DNA of 64,000 nt, from assembly GCF_000174355.1 (NCBI RefSeq), contig NZ_ACIS01000002.1, positions 463,497-527,496 on the forward strand, read 5' to 3'. The number at the start of each line of letters is the position of its first letter. The stretch's first letter is position 1. A program made the position numbers and the translations under genes. This DNA comes from Pseudogulbenkiania ferrooxidans 2002. Lineage in GTDB: Bacteria; Pseudomonadota; Gammaproteobacteria; Burkholderiales; Chromobacteriaceae. Under the pieces are notes generated by a model that did no database searches, was not told the DNA's origin, and worked only from the letters and a program-made list of their open reading frames with translations. This document shows positions 1 to 8,748 of this stretch, one piece after another.

Positions 1-303
1 GTGGACGAATACATTCGTGCGCATTTCAATCGCCCCATCACCATGGGTGAGTTGACGCGGATTGCCGGCATTTCAGCCGCACAATTGGAACGGTACTGCA
101 AACGAGTCTTCCATCTGACACCCCGGCAAATGATCCATAAGGCGCGCCTGGAGCATGCGCATCGCTTACTTCATACCCAAATACCGATTACCGATGTGGC
201 ACTGCAGTGCGGTTACACCGACCACAGCGCATTCAGCCGGCAATTCAAGGCGCTGACTGGCTTCACACCACGGCAGTATCGTCAGGCTACAGAGCGCAGC
301 TGA
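1..303 (+). CDS. AraC-family regulator, C-terminal part (cut by window edge)
   Basis: This is the DNA-binding end of an AraC/XylS-type transcription regulator. The 100 visible residues hold two helix-turn-helix units: the first around residues 16-40 (ITMGELTRIAGIS...LERYCKRVF) and the second around residues 60-95 (ITDVALQCGYTDHSAFSRQF, then the family signature ending GFTPRQYR). The frame is open to base 1, so the GTG there need not be the true start and the sensor domain lies outside the window. The ligand and targets cannot be inferred. It is convergent with the exporter gene on the other strand. Confidence 0.85.
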   Translation: MDEYIRAHFNRPITMGELTRIAGISAAQLERYCKRVFHLTPRQMIHKARLEHAHRLLHTQIPITDVALQCGYTDHSAFSRQFKALTGFTPRQYRQATERS

Positions 304-357
304 TAGATAAGGCTTTACCACAGCCTCCCGCATCTCACGCATCCCAAGACGCACAAA

Positions 358-395
358 AGCCCGGGGCGCCGATGTTGCCATCGGCGCCCCGGGCT
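358..395 (-). terminator. Rho-independent terminator of the TSUP gene
   Basis: A perfect 17-bp inverted repeat (358-374 and 379-395) with loop TTGC is followed, reading the minus strand, by CTTTTG. It lies 22 bp past the stop of the minus-strand exporter gene. The plus side lacks a T-run, so it serves mainly the minus strand. Confidence 0.75.
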
Positions 396-416
396 CGGGA
401 AAAGACATTGTCTCGA

Positions 417-1190
417 TCAGTACACCAGCTTGGTTCCGACGATGGCCAGCATGATCGCCAGTGCCGGACGCATCCAGCGCTCCGCCATCTTCTTGGTGAG
501 GCGGCTGCCAATCCAGATACCGGGCAGCGACCCCATCAGCAGGTTAACCAAGAGGCCGTAATCGAGGTTGCCGAGACTGGCATGACCGATCCCCGCCACC
601 AGCGTCAGCGGCACGGCGTGGGCAATCTCGGTCCCCACCAGACGCGTGGTCGGCAGCACCGGGTAGAGCAGGAACAGGGCCAAGGTCCCCAGGGCACCGG
701 CGCCGATCGAGCTCAGCGTCACCAGCACGCCCAGCATCACGCCGATCAGCACCGTCGGCACGGTGCGCGAGCGGGACTCATCCAGCAACGACGGGTTGAT
801 GCGATGCGCCAGTTTCACCAGCAGCGGCTTGAACAGAATGGCGAGTGCGGTCAGGATCAGCGCCGCTCCCAGGCTCACCTTGATCACGGCATTGATGGTG
901 GCGGTAGGCAGGTCGATACGGGACAGCGCGAACAGGGTCAGCAGCGCCGCCGGCAGACTGCCGGTCGCCAGGCGCCTCGTAATGCCCCAGTCGACATGGC
1001 GCTGACGGTGATGAATCATCACGCCGCCGGCCTTGGTAATGGCCGCGTACAGCAAATCGGTACCGACCGCGGTGGCCGGGGGAATGCCGAACCACACCAG
1101 GATAGGGGTCATCAGCGAGCCACCGCCCACGCCGGTCAGTCCGACGACAAAACCAACGAGAAGACCGGCCACGACATAGCCCAACTCCAT
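417..1190 (-). CDS. TSUP (TauE/SafE) family anion exporter
   Basis: A 257-residue polytopic inner-membrane protein of the TSUP family, whose members move sulfite, sulfonates or other organosulfur anions. It starts MELGYVVAGLLVGFVVGLTGVGGG; the glycine-rich N-terminal segment and the second-half repeat are typical, as are the length and about 8 hydrophobic segments. The start at 1190 was preferred over an upstream in-frame codon at 1250 because GGGGG lies 5-10 nt before this ATG and because membrane segment 1 begins right after it. The substrate is unknown; sulfite or taurine-type anions are only a family-level guess. Monocistronic, ending at a strong terminator. Confidence 0.85.
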   Translation of the reverse strand: MELGYVVAGLLVGFVVGLTGVGGGSLMTPILVWFGIPPATAVGTDLLYAAITKAGGVMIHHRQRHVDWGITRRLATGSLPAALLTLFALSRIDLPTATINAVIKVSLGAALILTALAILFKPLLVKLAHRINPSLLDESRSRTVPTVLIGVMLGVLVTLSSIGAGALGTLALFLLYPVLPTTRLVGTEIAHAVPLTLVAGIGHASLGNLDYGLLVNLLMGSLPGIWIGSRLTKKMAERWMRPALAIMLAIVGTKLVY

Positions 1191-1514
1191 ACGACCCCCA
1201 GATGCACTCGAAAACGATATGGGAGAGTAACCGATTAGCGTTATAACCAAATAGATTTTCTAATTTGATCAATATTCTAAAAGATCACTATTCATCTGCC
1301 CGGGGCATCGCTGTCCATCAAAACAGCATACTGAAGACTCCCGTCCTGACATGAAATCGAAATGATTCGGCGGCAAGCTGACCGTCAAGGACATTCCTGC
1401 AACATTTCCGGAACCGATGCCCATTTATGCTTTACAAAAGAATTAATTAGGGTCATTTTGTAAAGCGAATGCCTTCTGGTGTACAAGCCAGCAATGCAGT
1501 GATGAGGTGACAGG
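1191..1514. promoter_or_regulatory. AT-rich divergent intergenic region
   Basis: 324 bp between the start of the TSUP gene (minus) and a small plus-strand ORF. It is much more AT-rich than its surroundings, mainly at 1230-1290 and 1425-1465, as expected for promoters on both sides. Apart from the inverted repeat at 1429-1466 no recognised operator was found. Confidence 0.4.
1429..1466. promoter_or_regulatory. Perfect 11-bp inverted repeat, possible operator
   Basis: GCTTTACAAAA (1429-1439) is repeated in inverted orientation as TTTTGTAAAGC (1456-1466) around a 16-bp AT-rich centre. It lies about 50 bp upstream of the start of the small plus-strand ORF. No T-run follows, so a binding site for a dimeric regulator is more likely than a terminator. 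The regulator is unknown. Confidence 0.45.
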
Positions 1515-1703
1515 ATGATCTCTCGTATCCCTCTAAGCGTTCGACGAAAACAGGCCCGCGATCAGCACGAAAGCTTTCTTTACGCGGTAGCCAAACCTCA
1601 ACTCAGTGAAGCGGAAAAAGTCCGGCAGCAAAAAGTTCGCCAACGGGCGCACGACCGGGACGATGCCCGCTTTCTCGCCGAACGGTGTGACGATATTTTC
1701 TGA
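1515..1703 (+). CDS. Small highly charged hypothetical protein
   Basis: A possible 62-residue protein with no family I recognise. It has a usable ribosome-binding site (GAGGTGACAGG before the ATG), no membrane segment, and is rich in Arg, Lys, Gln, Glu and Asp, with a probable helical centre around SEAEKVRQQKVRQRAHDRDD. It stands alone between an AT-rich promoter-like region and the narL terminator. Support is the RBS, the inverted repeat upstream and the charged, coherent composition. It could still be a chance frame. Confidence 0.45.
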   Translation: MISRIPLSVRRKQARDQHESFLYAVAKPQLSEAEKVRQQKVRQRAHDRDDARFLAERCDDIF

Positions 1704-1806
1704 TTGACCCCAGCCGGGGAACATTGCCCATACTGGCCAACCGTGGCCGGAGGGCGTGCTGATGCCATCAGACGGCTCCAGCGCCGTCACTTCCTGCCGC
1801 CACAAT

Positions 1807-1833
1807 AAAAAAGCGGCCAAGGCCGCCTTTTTT
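1807..1833. terminator. Bidirectional terminator after narL
   Basis: A-run, GCGGC-CAAG-GCCGC hairpin and T-run. It lies 19 bp past the narL stop (minus strand) and also ends the small plus-strand transcription unit. Confidence 0.75.
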
Positions 1834-1851
1834 GTTTCATGCTTTCCCCAC

Positions 1852-2520
1852 CTACTCGCTGCGGCGCGCCACGCCGTGCTCCACTGCGTACACCGCCGCC
1901 TGCACCCGGCTCGACAGCCCCAGCTTTTTCAGGATGTTCTGCACGTGGATTTTCACCGTGCTCTCGGCCAAGTCGAGCGTGCGTGCGATTTCCTTGTTGC
2001 TCTGGCCTTGCGCCAGGAAACCGAGAATCTCCCGTTCGCGTGGCGTCAGCTTCTCCAGCTCCTGCTGCTGTTGCGACGGCGCCGGCGCACCGGCACGGAA
2101 ATGCGCCATCAGCTTGGCGGTCATGGCCTCGCTCATCACCGACTCGCCGGCGGCGGCCTTGATGATGGACTGCTTGAGGAAGTCGGCATCGATGTTCTTC
2201 AGCAGGTAACCACGTGCGCCGGCCTTCAGCGCGGCAGTGAGGTCGTCGGCGTCTTCCGACACCGTCAGCATCACCACCGCCAGCGTCGGGTTGTCCTGCA
2301 ACAGCAAGCCCAGCGCTTCCACACCCGAGATACCCGGCATGTGCAGATCGAGTAGCACCACATCCGGCATCAGCTGCTTTGCCAGTTTCACCCCTTCAGC
2401 CCCATCGGCGGCCTCGCCCACGACGGCCAGCTCGGGCTGGCGCGACAGCAGCATGCGGATGCCACTGCGAAACAGGGTGTGGTCGTCGACCAACAGGATG
2501 CGGATCGGGGTATCAGGCAT
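1852..2520 (-). CDS. narL: Nitrate/nitrite response regulator NarL
   Basis: A cytoplasmic two-component response regulator that activates or represses anaerobic respiration genes when phosphorylated by NarX. It has 222 residues: receiver domain at about 5-122 (acidic DDH, phospho-acceptor Asp in LLDLHMPG, Lys in YLLKN) and a LuxR/NarL helix-turn-helix at about 155-215 (LTPREREILGFLAQGQSNKEIA). The start at 2520 follows AGAGAGAC; a longer frame upstream overlaps narX and has no domain. It lies 31 bp downstream of narX in the same unit (moaA, carbonic anhydrase, narX, narL) and ends at a terminator. NarL and NarP are similar; NarX next door favours NarL. Confidence 0.93.
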   Translation of the reverse strand: MPDTPIRILLVDDHTLFRSGIRMLLSRQPELAVVGEAADGAEGVKLAKQLMPDVVLLDLHMPGISGVEALGLLLQDNPTLAVVMLTVSEDADDLTAALKAGARGYLLKNIDADFLKQSIIKAAAGESVMSEAMTAKLMAHFRAGAPAPSQQQQELEKLTPREREILGFLAQGQSNKEIARTLDLAESTVKIHVQNILKKLGLSSRVQAAVYAVEHGVARRSE

Positions 2521-2551
2521 AAGTCTCTCTTGGTTAAGGTCGATATTCGGC

Positions 2552-4489
2552 TCAGGCGGCCTTGCGCTGGGCCCGCGGCAGATGCAGGTGCACCGAAGTG
2601 CCCCGGCCCGGCTGACTGGAGATACGCAGGGCCACGCCGGCACGCGCGGCACGCTCCTTCATGATGGACAAGCCGAAATGGGTATCGGCCTTGCCCGCCA
2701 CCGTCGCCATGGCGAAGCCGACGCCATTGTCCTTGATATCGAGCTCGAACGCACTCCCGTCGTCCTTGAGATGAACCACCACCTGCGTGGCCTGGGCGTG
2801 CTTGCGCACGTTCGACAGCACCTCCTGCAGGATAAACAGTATCTGCAACTGCTGTTCCGGCATCAGCGGCACCGTCAGCCCCTCGGAGCGCAGTTCCACC
2901 TTGATGCCGGTCTGGCGGCGGAAGCGCTCGAGCACGGTGGAGATGGCCTGCATCAGGCTCTCCGAGAGCTTGGAGCGGAAATTGTTGAGCAGCTCCCGCA
3001 CATCGTCGTAGCTTTCCTTGATGCCGGTCTCGATCAGGCCGACGGTGTCGTCCAGCAACTCCTTGTCGCCAAGCTGCAGCGCCTGGCGCAGCATCTGGGC
3101 CTGCAGGTTCAGGAAGGACAAGCCCTGGGCAATGCTGTCGTGCAGCCCCTGCGCCACCAAGTTGCGCTCTTCCAGCACCGCCAACTCGCGCTCCTTGGCG
3201 AACAGGCGCTGGTTCTCGATGGCCACGGCCAGGTTTTGCCCCAGCACCTCGAGCAGGCGGGTCTGCTGCGGCGTCATGATGACGGACTGACGGTAATGCA
3301 GGTTGAACAAGCCCAGGGAACGCCCCTGCACCGTGATAGGGAAGGCGGAAATGACGCGGTAGCCTTCCCGGCTGCAGCTCTTGTTGTCCGCCACACTCAG
3401 GGTCTCCACCCGGCTGGACGAGTGTTCGGCCACCTCCCCGCACAGGCAGTCGCCCACGCGCATGCAATGCTCTTCCTTGAGCAGGGCCTCCGGCATGCCC
3501 TGATCCGCTACCACGTAGACGATGCCCTGCTCGTGATCGGTGAGGCGAACCGCCCCGCCGTCGGCGCGGTACGCCGCCATCACCTTAGCCAGGAAACCCT
3601 GGCACAGGCTTTCCAGCGATTGCGGCTGGTTCAGGAAAGCGGAGATTTCATAGAGCAGCGCCAGTTCCTTGTTCTTCTGCTGCAGCGAGGCGGTCTTGGC
3701 GCGGACTCGCTCTTCCAGCGTGGCGCGCGCTTCGGCCAGGCGTTGCGCCATCAGGTTGAAGCCCTGGCTCACCTGGGCGAACTCATCGTCAGACTCGACC
3801 GGCACCGAGACGTCGAGCTGGCCTTCGGCCAGGAGCTGGATACCCTGATGCAGCTTGTCGAGCGGATTGAGCACCAGCAGCATCATCATGTAGATCAGGG
3901 CGACCGTACCCACCACGGCCAGGGCCGCCAACATCAGTTGGCAATAGCGCAGGTACTCGGTGTTGCGCGCGTTGTAGGCCTCCATGTCGGCGACGAAACG
4001 ATTGATCAAGTCGACGTAGTCGCTGGTCATGGACTGGAAACGAGCAATCGACTGCGGGCTGGCCTCGCTGCCCGCCGCCAGAATGGCCTGCCCCAAGGGG
4101 CGGATGCGCCCGTGCCACTGGTCGGCAACATTCTTGAAATCGAGCAGGATTTTTGCGGTGCGCGGCACCAGCAAGGGGCGGGCGCTATCACCCCTGCGCA
4201 ATACCGCCAAGGTCTGGTCATAGCGGACGATGGAATTTTGCACCACTTCACGCGGCAGCTTGCCGTCGTGGAAGCGCTGCACATCGAGTGACAGCCGGGT
4301 GGCGCGCATGCGCAGGCTCCCAGCGTCGTTGATGGCGGCGGCACCCCCTTCGAGTTGCCAGGACAGCCACAGCGTCGCCCCGATGGCACTGAGCGCCATC
4401 AGTAGCACCGCCAGGAGGGCTCCAATGATCTTGGCCGACAAGCGAAACCCCAGCGGGCGGGACAAGTCGGCGGGGGGCGGGAGGGTCAT
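2552..4489 (-). CDS. narX: Nitrate/nitrite sensor histidine kinase NarX
   Basis: An inner-membrane sensor kinase of 645 residues. After the first membrane helix (about 20-44) comes the P-box-like nitrate-binding segment (INDAGSLRMRATRLSLDV), then a periplasmic helical domain, a second helix (LMLAALAVVGTVALIYMMML), HAMP, a GAF-type region, a HisKA_3 dimerisation domain with the phospho-accepting His in LVAQGLHDSIAQGL, and an HATPase domain (N-box LQEVLSNVRKHA, G-box DIKDNGVGF). This is the normal NarX/NarQ layout. The start at 4489 overlaps the carbonic anhydrase stop by 4 bp (ATGA), so translation is probably coupled. Confidence 0.93.
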   Translation of the reverse strand: MTLPPPADLSRPLGFRLSAKIIGALLAVLLMALSAIGATLWLSWQLEGGAAAINDAGSLRMRATRLSLDVQRFHDGKLPREVVQNSIVRYDQTLAVLRRGDSARPLLVPRTAKILLDFKNVADQWHGRIRPLGQAILAAGSEASPQSIARFQSMTSDYVDLINRFVADMEAYNARNTEYLRYCQLMLAALAVVGTVALIYMMMLLVLNPLDKLHQGIQLLAEGQLDVSVPVESDDEFAQVSQGFNLMAQRLAEARATLEERVRAKTASLQQKNKELALLYEISAFLNQPQSLESLCQGFLAKVMAAYRADGGAVRLTDHEQGIVYVVADQGMPEALLKEEHCMRVGDCLCGEVAEHSSSRVETLSVADNKSCSREGYRVISAFPITVQGRSLGLFNLHYRQSVIMTPQQTRLLEVLGQNLAVAIENQRLFAKERELAVLEERNLVAQGLHDSIAQGLSFLNLQAQMLRQALQLGDKELLDDTVGLIETGIKESYDDVRELLNNFRSKLSESLMQAISTVLERFRRQTGIKVELRSEGLTVPLMPEQQLQILFILQEVLSNVRKHAQATQVVVHLKDDGSAFELDIKDNGVGFAMATVAGKADTHFGLSIMKERAARAGVALRISSQPGRGTSVHLHLPRAQRKAA

Positions 4490-5133
4490 GGGTCGGGCTT
4501 CTGAATCGGGCACACCAGTGGTACGAAGCGGTCCTGCTGCGGGTCGAACCCCCACAACGCGCCCTCATGGATGTCGAAATACCAGCCATCGAGCAGGAGC
4601 GAGCCCTGTTCGACACGCTCGCGCAGCCAAGGGTAGGACAGCAGGTTGTTGATGGAAACCAGAATAGCCGCCTTTTCGCATTGGCGCAGACGCTCTTCCT
4701 CGCTCACGTCGTCGTAGCTCGACTCGACGAAACGCCGCGCCGGCTCGGCGATATCCAGCCAGCGCTTCAGGGCGCTGGCCTCATCGGCAGAACGCTGCAT
4801 CAGCGCCCGGATGCCGCCACAACTGGCGTGTCCGAACACGATGATGCGTTCCACCTTGAGCGACAATACCGCAAATTCGAGTGCCGCCGCCACACTGGCG
4901 TGCGTCAGCGTCTCGTCGCAAGGCGGCACCAGGTTGGCAACGTTGCGTACGATGAACAGCTCGCCCGGTTCGGAGCCGGTCAGGGTGGCGGGGTGCACGC
5001 GCGAATCGCAGCAACCGATCACCAGCGTGCTGGGACGCTGGCCGTGGCGCAATTCGTCAAAGAGGTCCAATTCGCCAAAGTAGCGGGACTGGAAACGGCG
5101 GAATCCTTGCAGCAGGGGTTCAACCGAACGCAC
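4486..5133 (-). CDS. Beta-class carbonic anhydrase
   Basis: A zinc enzyme interconverting CO2 and bicarbonate, 215 residues, cytoplasmic. The beta-class signature is visible: Cys41-x-Asp43-Ser-Arg45 (CCDSR) and His102-x-x-Cys105 (FGHASCGG). The start is a GTG at 5133, one base past the moaA stop, with GGGGGGTGA just upstream. The 3' end overlaps narX by 4 bp, so it is locked into a moaA-CA-narX-narL unit. A carbonic anhydrase in a nitrate-sensing operon is unusual. A pH or bicarbonate role during nitrate respiration is my inference only. Confidence 0.9.
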   Translation of the reverse strand: MRSVEPLLQGFRRFQSRYFGELDLFDELRHGQRPSTLVIGCCDSRVHPATLTGSEPGELFIVRNVANLVPPCDETLTHASVAAALEFAVLSLKVERIIVFGHASCGGIRALMQRSADEASALKRWLDIAEPARRFVESSYDDVSEEERLRQCEKAAILVSINNLLSYPWLRERVEQGSLLLDGWYFDIHEGALWGFDPQQDRFVPLVCPIQKPDP

Positions 5134-5134
5134 G

Positions 5135-6109
5135 TCACCCCCCGGTCATCGACATGAAGCGCAGGATCTTGGTCGGTTTTTCGCGGAACTCGTGCTTTTC
5201 CGGCTTGAGCTCGATGGCGGCACGGATGGCGTCTTCCAGGCCAGCATCGCTGATACCGGCACGCAACAGGGGGCGCAACTCGAAACGCTCTTCCTGCCCC
5301 AGGCACATGTAGAGCGTGCCATCCACCGACAGGCGCAGGCGGTTGCAGGTAGCACAGAAGTGCTGCGAAATCGGTGTGATGACGCCGAGCGAGAACGCGT
5401 TGTCGCGGGTCTTCCAGTAACGGGCCGGGCCGCCGCCCAGCGTTTCGGCCTGCGGCACCAGGTCGAAGGTGCGGCGCAGGTTTTCCAGCACCGGCTGCAA
5501 GTCGAGGTAGTGCGCCGACTGCCCGGTTTCCCCCATCGGCATGGCTTCGATCAAGCGCAGCACGAACCCTTGCTCGATACAGAACGCCGCCATGCTTTCG
5601 ATTTCGGATTCGTTGACGTCCTTCATCGCCACCATGTTGATCTTGATCGGGGCGAAGCCGACGGCCTTGGCGGCCTTCAGACCTTCCATGATCTGCGGCA
5701 GACTGTCGCGACCGGTGATCTCGTGCATGCATTCGCGCTTGAGCGAATCGAGGCTGATGTTGAGGCGGTTCACGCCGCCCTGGAACAGCGCTTCGGCATG
5801 ACGCGAAAGCTGCGTGGCATTGGTTGTGAGCGAGAGGTCGTCGAGACCGTCGAGTGCGGACAGGCGCCCCGCCAGTTGCGGCAGATTACGGCGCAGCAGC
5901 GGCTCACCGCCTGTCAGGCGGACACGCCGCGTCCCCAAACGCACGAAGGCGGCGACCACGCGCTCGATCTCGTCGAACGTGAGCCAGTTTTCCGGCTCCT
6001 CGAAATCCTTGAAGCCCTTGGGAATACAGTAGGTACAGCGCAAATCACAGCGGTCGGTCACCGAGAGCCGCAGGTACTCGATGGTACGGCCGAAACGGTC
6101 GGTCAGCAT
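5135..6109 (-). CDS. moaA: GTP 3',8-cyclase MoaA (molybdenum cofactor step 1)
   Basis: A radical SAM enzyme that starts molybdopterin synthesis from GTP with MoaC; Mo-bis-MGD is needed by NarG. It has 324 residues. The N-terminal radical SAM cluster is Cys21-x3-Cys25-x2-Cys28 (CDLRCTYC). A C-terminal second 4Fe-4S site lies in FCATCNRLRLSVDGTLYMC, and the essential terminal Gly-Gly is present (MSMTGG). The start at 6109 follows GGAGTTGAT; the longer frame to 6193 has no RBS. It is the first gene of the unit that ends with narL, so cofactor supply and nitrate sensing are linked. Confidence 0.95.
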   Translation of the reverse strand: MLTDRFGRTIEYLRLSVTDRCDLRCTYCIPKGFKDFEEPENWLTFDEIERVVAAFVRLGTRRVRLTGGEPLLRRNLPQLAGRLSALDGLDDLSLTTNATQLSRHAEALFQGGVNRLNISLDSLKRECMHEITGRDSLPQIMEGLKAAKAVGFAPIKINMVAMKDVNESEIESMAAFCIEQGFVLRLIEAMPMGETGQSAHYLDLQPVLENLRRTFDLVPQAETLGGGPARYWKTRDNAFSLGVITPISQHFCATCNRLRLSVDGTLYMCLGQEERFELRPLLRAGISDAGLEDAIRAAIELKPEKHEFREKPTKILRFMSMTGG

Positions 6110-6279
6110 ATCAACTCCAGGCGGGGCATGTTCCCCGAACTTAAGCTCTTCATTGTTCAGTATATAGAAGGCAAAAGACGCGCACATTCCCACAAACGAC
6201 CACCCCGAGCTATGCCGAAGTAACTAGGCCGGGTTCACCCCCCCCCGGTGGAGGGGCGCACACGGCCGGGAGACGACGG

Positions 6280-8256
6280 CTAGCCGGCGTGCTTGAAGCG
6301 GTCGACCATGGCGACCAGGTCGCCGGCGGTCTGGTTGAGCTGGGTGGCCAGCTCCGCCGCCTGGTGCACGATGGTCGAGTTGTCTTCGGCCAACGCGGCG
6401 ATGCGCGCGATGTTCTGCGCCACTTCGGCGCTGGCGGCGGTCTGCTGCTGCATGGCGGCGGCGGTTTCCTCGCACTTGAGCGCGGAATCGCTGGCCTGAC
6501 GGTGGATGCCGTCGAGATCGGCCACGGTGAGACCGACCCGCTCCAGCCCGACGTTCATCTGGCTGCGGGCGGAGTCCATCAGCCCGGCTGCGGCAAAGGT
6601 CTCCTGGCGGATACCGTCGACCAGGGTGGTGATTTCCAGCGTCTGCTGGCTGGTGCGCTCGGCCAGCTTGCGTACTTCGTCGGCCACCACGGCAAAACCA
6701 CGGCCGGTCTCGCCGGCACGGGCCGCCTCGATGGCGGCGTTGAGTGCCAAGAGATTGGTCTGGTCGGCGATGTCGCGAATTGCCGTGATGATGGCGCTGA
6801 TGTGCTGCGACTTCTCGCGCAACTGCCCGATCGACTCGCCAGCCCGGCCCAGCGCCGACGAGGTGTCGCGCATCACGCCGGTGGTTTCCCCCATGCGGGC
6901 GCGGCCGGCGTCCAGGCTGTCCTGCATGACGAACACGGTCTGCTGCGACTCGCGGGTATTGTCCTTGACCATGGCGATGCCGCTGGCCATTTCCTCGACC
7001 GCCGCGGCGATCTCGGTGGAGGACGCAGTCTGGGTCTCGGCGGCACGCGCGGCCCGGGCGGAGACCGCCTGCAACGCATCGGCGGCACCGACCAGCTGGT
7101 GGGCATTGTGCTTGACCTGCGTCAGCGTCGCCGCGAACGCGTCGACCAGATGATCGAACGCCTGGCCCATGCGCGCCATTTCGTCGCTACCGGGAACCTT
7201 GGCACGCACCGACAGATCCAGATCCTGGCTCATCCCGGTCATGACGCGCTCCAGACGCCGCACCGGGTTGCAGATGCCACGGTAGATCGACAACGCCAGC
7301 GTCGCCAGCAGCAGCAGCGCCAGCACGGTTCCGCCGATGGTGAGCACCAGGTCGCTACGGGCGCTGGCACGGGCGGCGGCGAGGCGGGTCGCCATGTCGG
7401 CAAGCAGACTGTCCTGCAGGGTTTTGAGACCGGCCATGCGGCGCGTGGAATCGCCGAACCAGCGTTCCGGCGCCACGCCGGCCGGCCCGCCGAGCGGCTG
7501 GCTGCGCAGCGCCTGGCGCAGCGCCAGCACAGCCTGCCCGTCGGCACTGTGCGCCTGCGCATCGGCCTGCTGCAGGAAGCGCTCCGACCCCAGTTGGCGC
7601 GCCTGCGCAGCGCACGCTTCCTGCTTGGCGGCGAGGGCATCGAACTGGCTCATGCTGGCCTGATCGAAGCTCCCCCGGACCAGCACACCGTTGACGAAGC
7701 CACGCTCGCGGCCGGCGAACTCCTTCTCGCACAGGACGTTGAGCAGCACCGTGGTCTCGCGCAACGCTTCCGGCTCCTGGCCGGACTTGGCCAGTTGCGC
7801 GATCAGCCCGGCCAGCGCCTCGATGCGCTCGGAAAACGCCGCAAACAGGGCCGGTGCGCCCACGCTGCGCGCGTCGACCGCCGGGCGCTGTTGCAGCAGC
7901 GCCTCGATGCTGGCCACCTGCGCCGTGCCCTGCCCCGCTGCGTCGAGCTCGGCGAGGCCGGCCTTGAAGGCGGCGAACGCCGTGCCGGTCTGGCCGCGTG
8001 CCTCGTTCAGCGCCGGCGGTACACTTCCCTGGGCGTGCAGATAGCCGTTGCTCAAGCCGCGCTCCACCTGCAGGGCATGGATCAGCCCGCTGGCCAGCCC
8101 CGCCATCTGCACCTGCCGTTGCGACAGCTCCAGTTGCCGCACCCCGTGCCAGCGTTCCATGGAGATCACCGATGCCAAGCCGATCGTCACGAGGGCGAAG
8201 GGCACCAGCAACAGCAGCAGCTTGGCGGCAAGAGAAAGGCGGGACAGCATCGACAT
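6280..8256 (-). CDS. Methyl-accepting chemotaxis protein with NIT-like sensor domain
   Basis: A 658-residue chemoreceptor. The N-terminal membrane helix (about 10-28) is followed by a large all-helical extracytoplasmic domain containing [12 protein letters not shown], the conserved signature of NIT (nitrate/nitrite-sensing) domains. Then come a second helix (about 305-325, [17 protein letters not shown]), HAMP, and the signalling domain with the conserved tip around [21 protein letters not shown]. The start at 8256 has GGAG upstream. It lies 171 bp from moaA on the same strand and close to narXL, so nitrate or nitrite taxis is likely, though the ligand is inferred. No C-terminal CheR-tether pentapeptide is present (it ends DRFKHAG). 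Confidence 0.88.
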   Translation of the reverse strand: MSMLSRLSLAAKLLLLLVPFALVTIGLASVISMERWHGVRQLELSQRQVQMAGLASGLIHALQVERGLSNGYLHAQGSVPPALNEARGQTGTAFAAFKAGLAELDAAGQGTAQVASIEALLQQRPAVDARSVGAPALFAAFSERIEALAGLIAQLAKSGQEPEALRETTVLLNVLCEKEFAGRERGFVNGVLVRGSFDQASMSQFDALAAKQEACAAQARQLGSERFLQQADAQAHSADGQAVLALRQALRSQPLGGPAGVAPERWFGDSTRRMAGLKTLQDSLLADMATRLAAARASARSDLVLTIGGTVLALLLLATLALSIYRGICNPVRRLERVMTGMSQDLDLSVRAKVPGSDEMARMGQAFDHLVDAFAATLTQVKHNAHQLVGAADALQAVSARAARAAETQTASSTEIAAAVEEMASGIAMVKDNTRESQQTVFVMQDSLDAGRARMGETTGVMRDTSSALGRAGESIGQLREKSQHISAIITAIRDIADQTNLLALNAAIEAARAGETGRGFAVVADEVRKLAERTSQQTLEITTLVDGIRQETFAAAGLMDSARSQMNVGLERVGLTVADLDGIHRQASDSALKCEETAAAMQQQTAASAEVAQNIARIAALAEDNSTIVHQAAELATQLNQTAGDLVAMVDRFKHAG

Positions 8257-8748
8257 CGACTCCAGTTAAATACTCGTGAGCAAGCAATAAGCACACCATG
8301 CGCAATACGCCTGCAACATGGTCATGAAATGCTCAGCGGCCACACTCGTGATCGTGGGCACGCGGGGGTGGAAAACGACAGGAAACGGCGGCCCCGGTAC
8401 GTGTCGGCGAGGCGGTGCACAGCAGCAGCCGAGGGCGGCAGCACCCATGCGCATGGTAACGATTACGACGACATGACACACTCATCCGAAAGAACTAATT
8501 GCGCCGTGCCATGGTCTGTCATGATTTGCATGGAGTTCTGACTACCCGTTCGCAAATGGCCGGGCATCCGCCCCGCGCCAGGGCAAGGCCCTGGCAGCGA
8601 CCGCCCTGCTGTGGTGCATTGAGGTACCCGATCCGAAATGTGCGCCCGCTTGCCGACGGGTTTCCCCGGGCATCCGCCCCTCTTTCAAGCAGGCCAACTT
8701 AGGCCATCCTATCCACTCGCCGGCGCTTGCCGGCCGGAGAACTTGCCT
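8257..8748. other. Intergenic region between chemoreceptor and gcr
   Basis: 492 bp between divergent genes. It contains a short perfect hairpin (GCCAGGGC-AAG-GCCCTGGC, 8577-8595) and two copies of a GGGCATCCGCCCC string (near 8562 and 8669). No gene or classical sigma-28 promoter for the chemoreceptor was seen. Confidence 0.4.
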
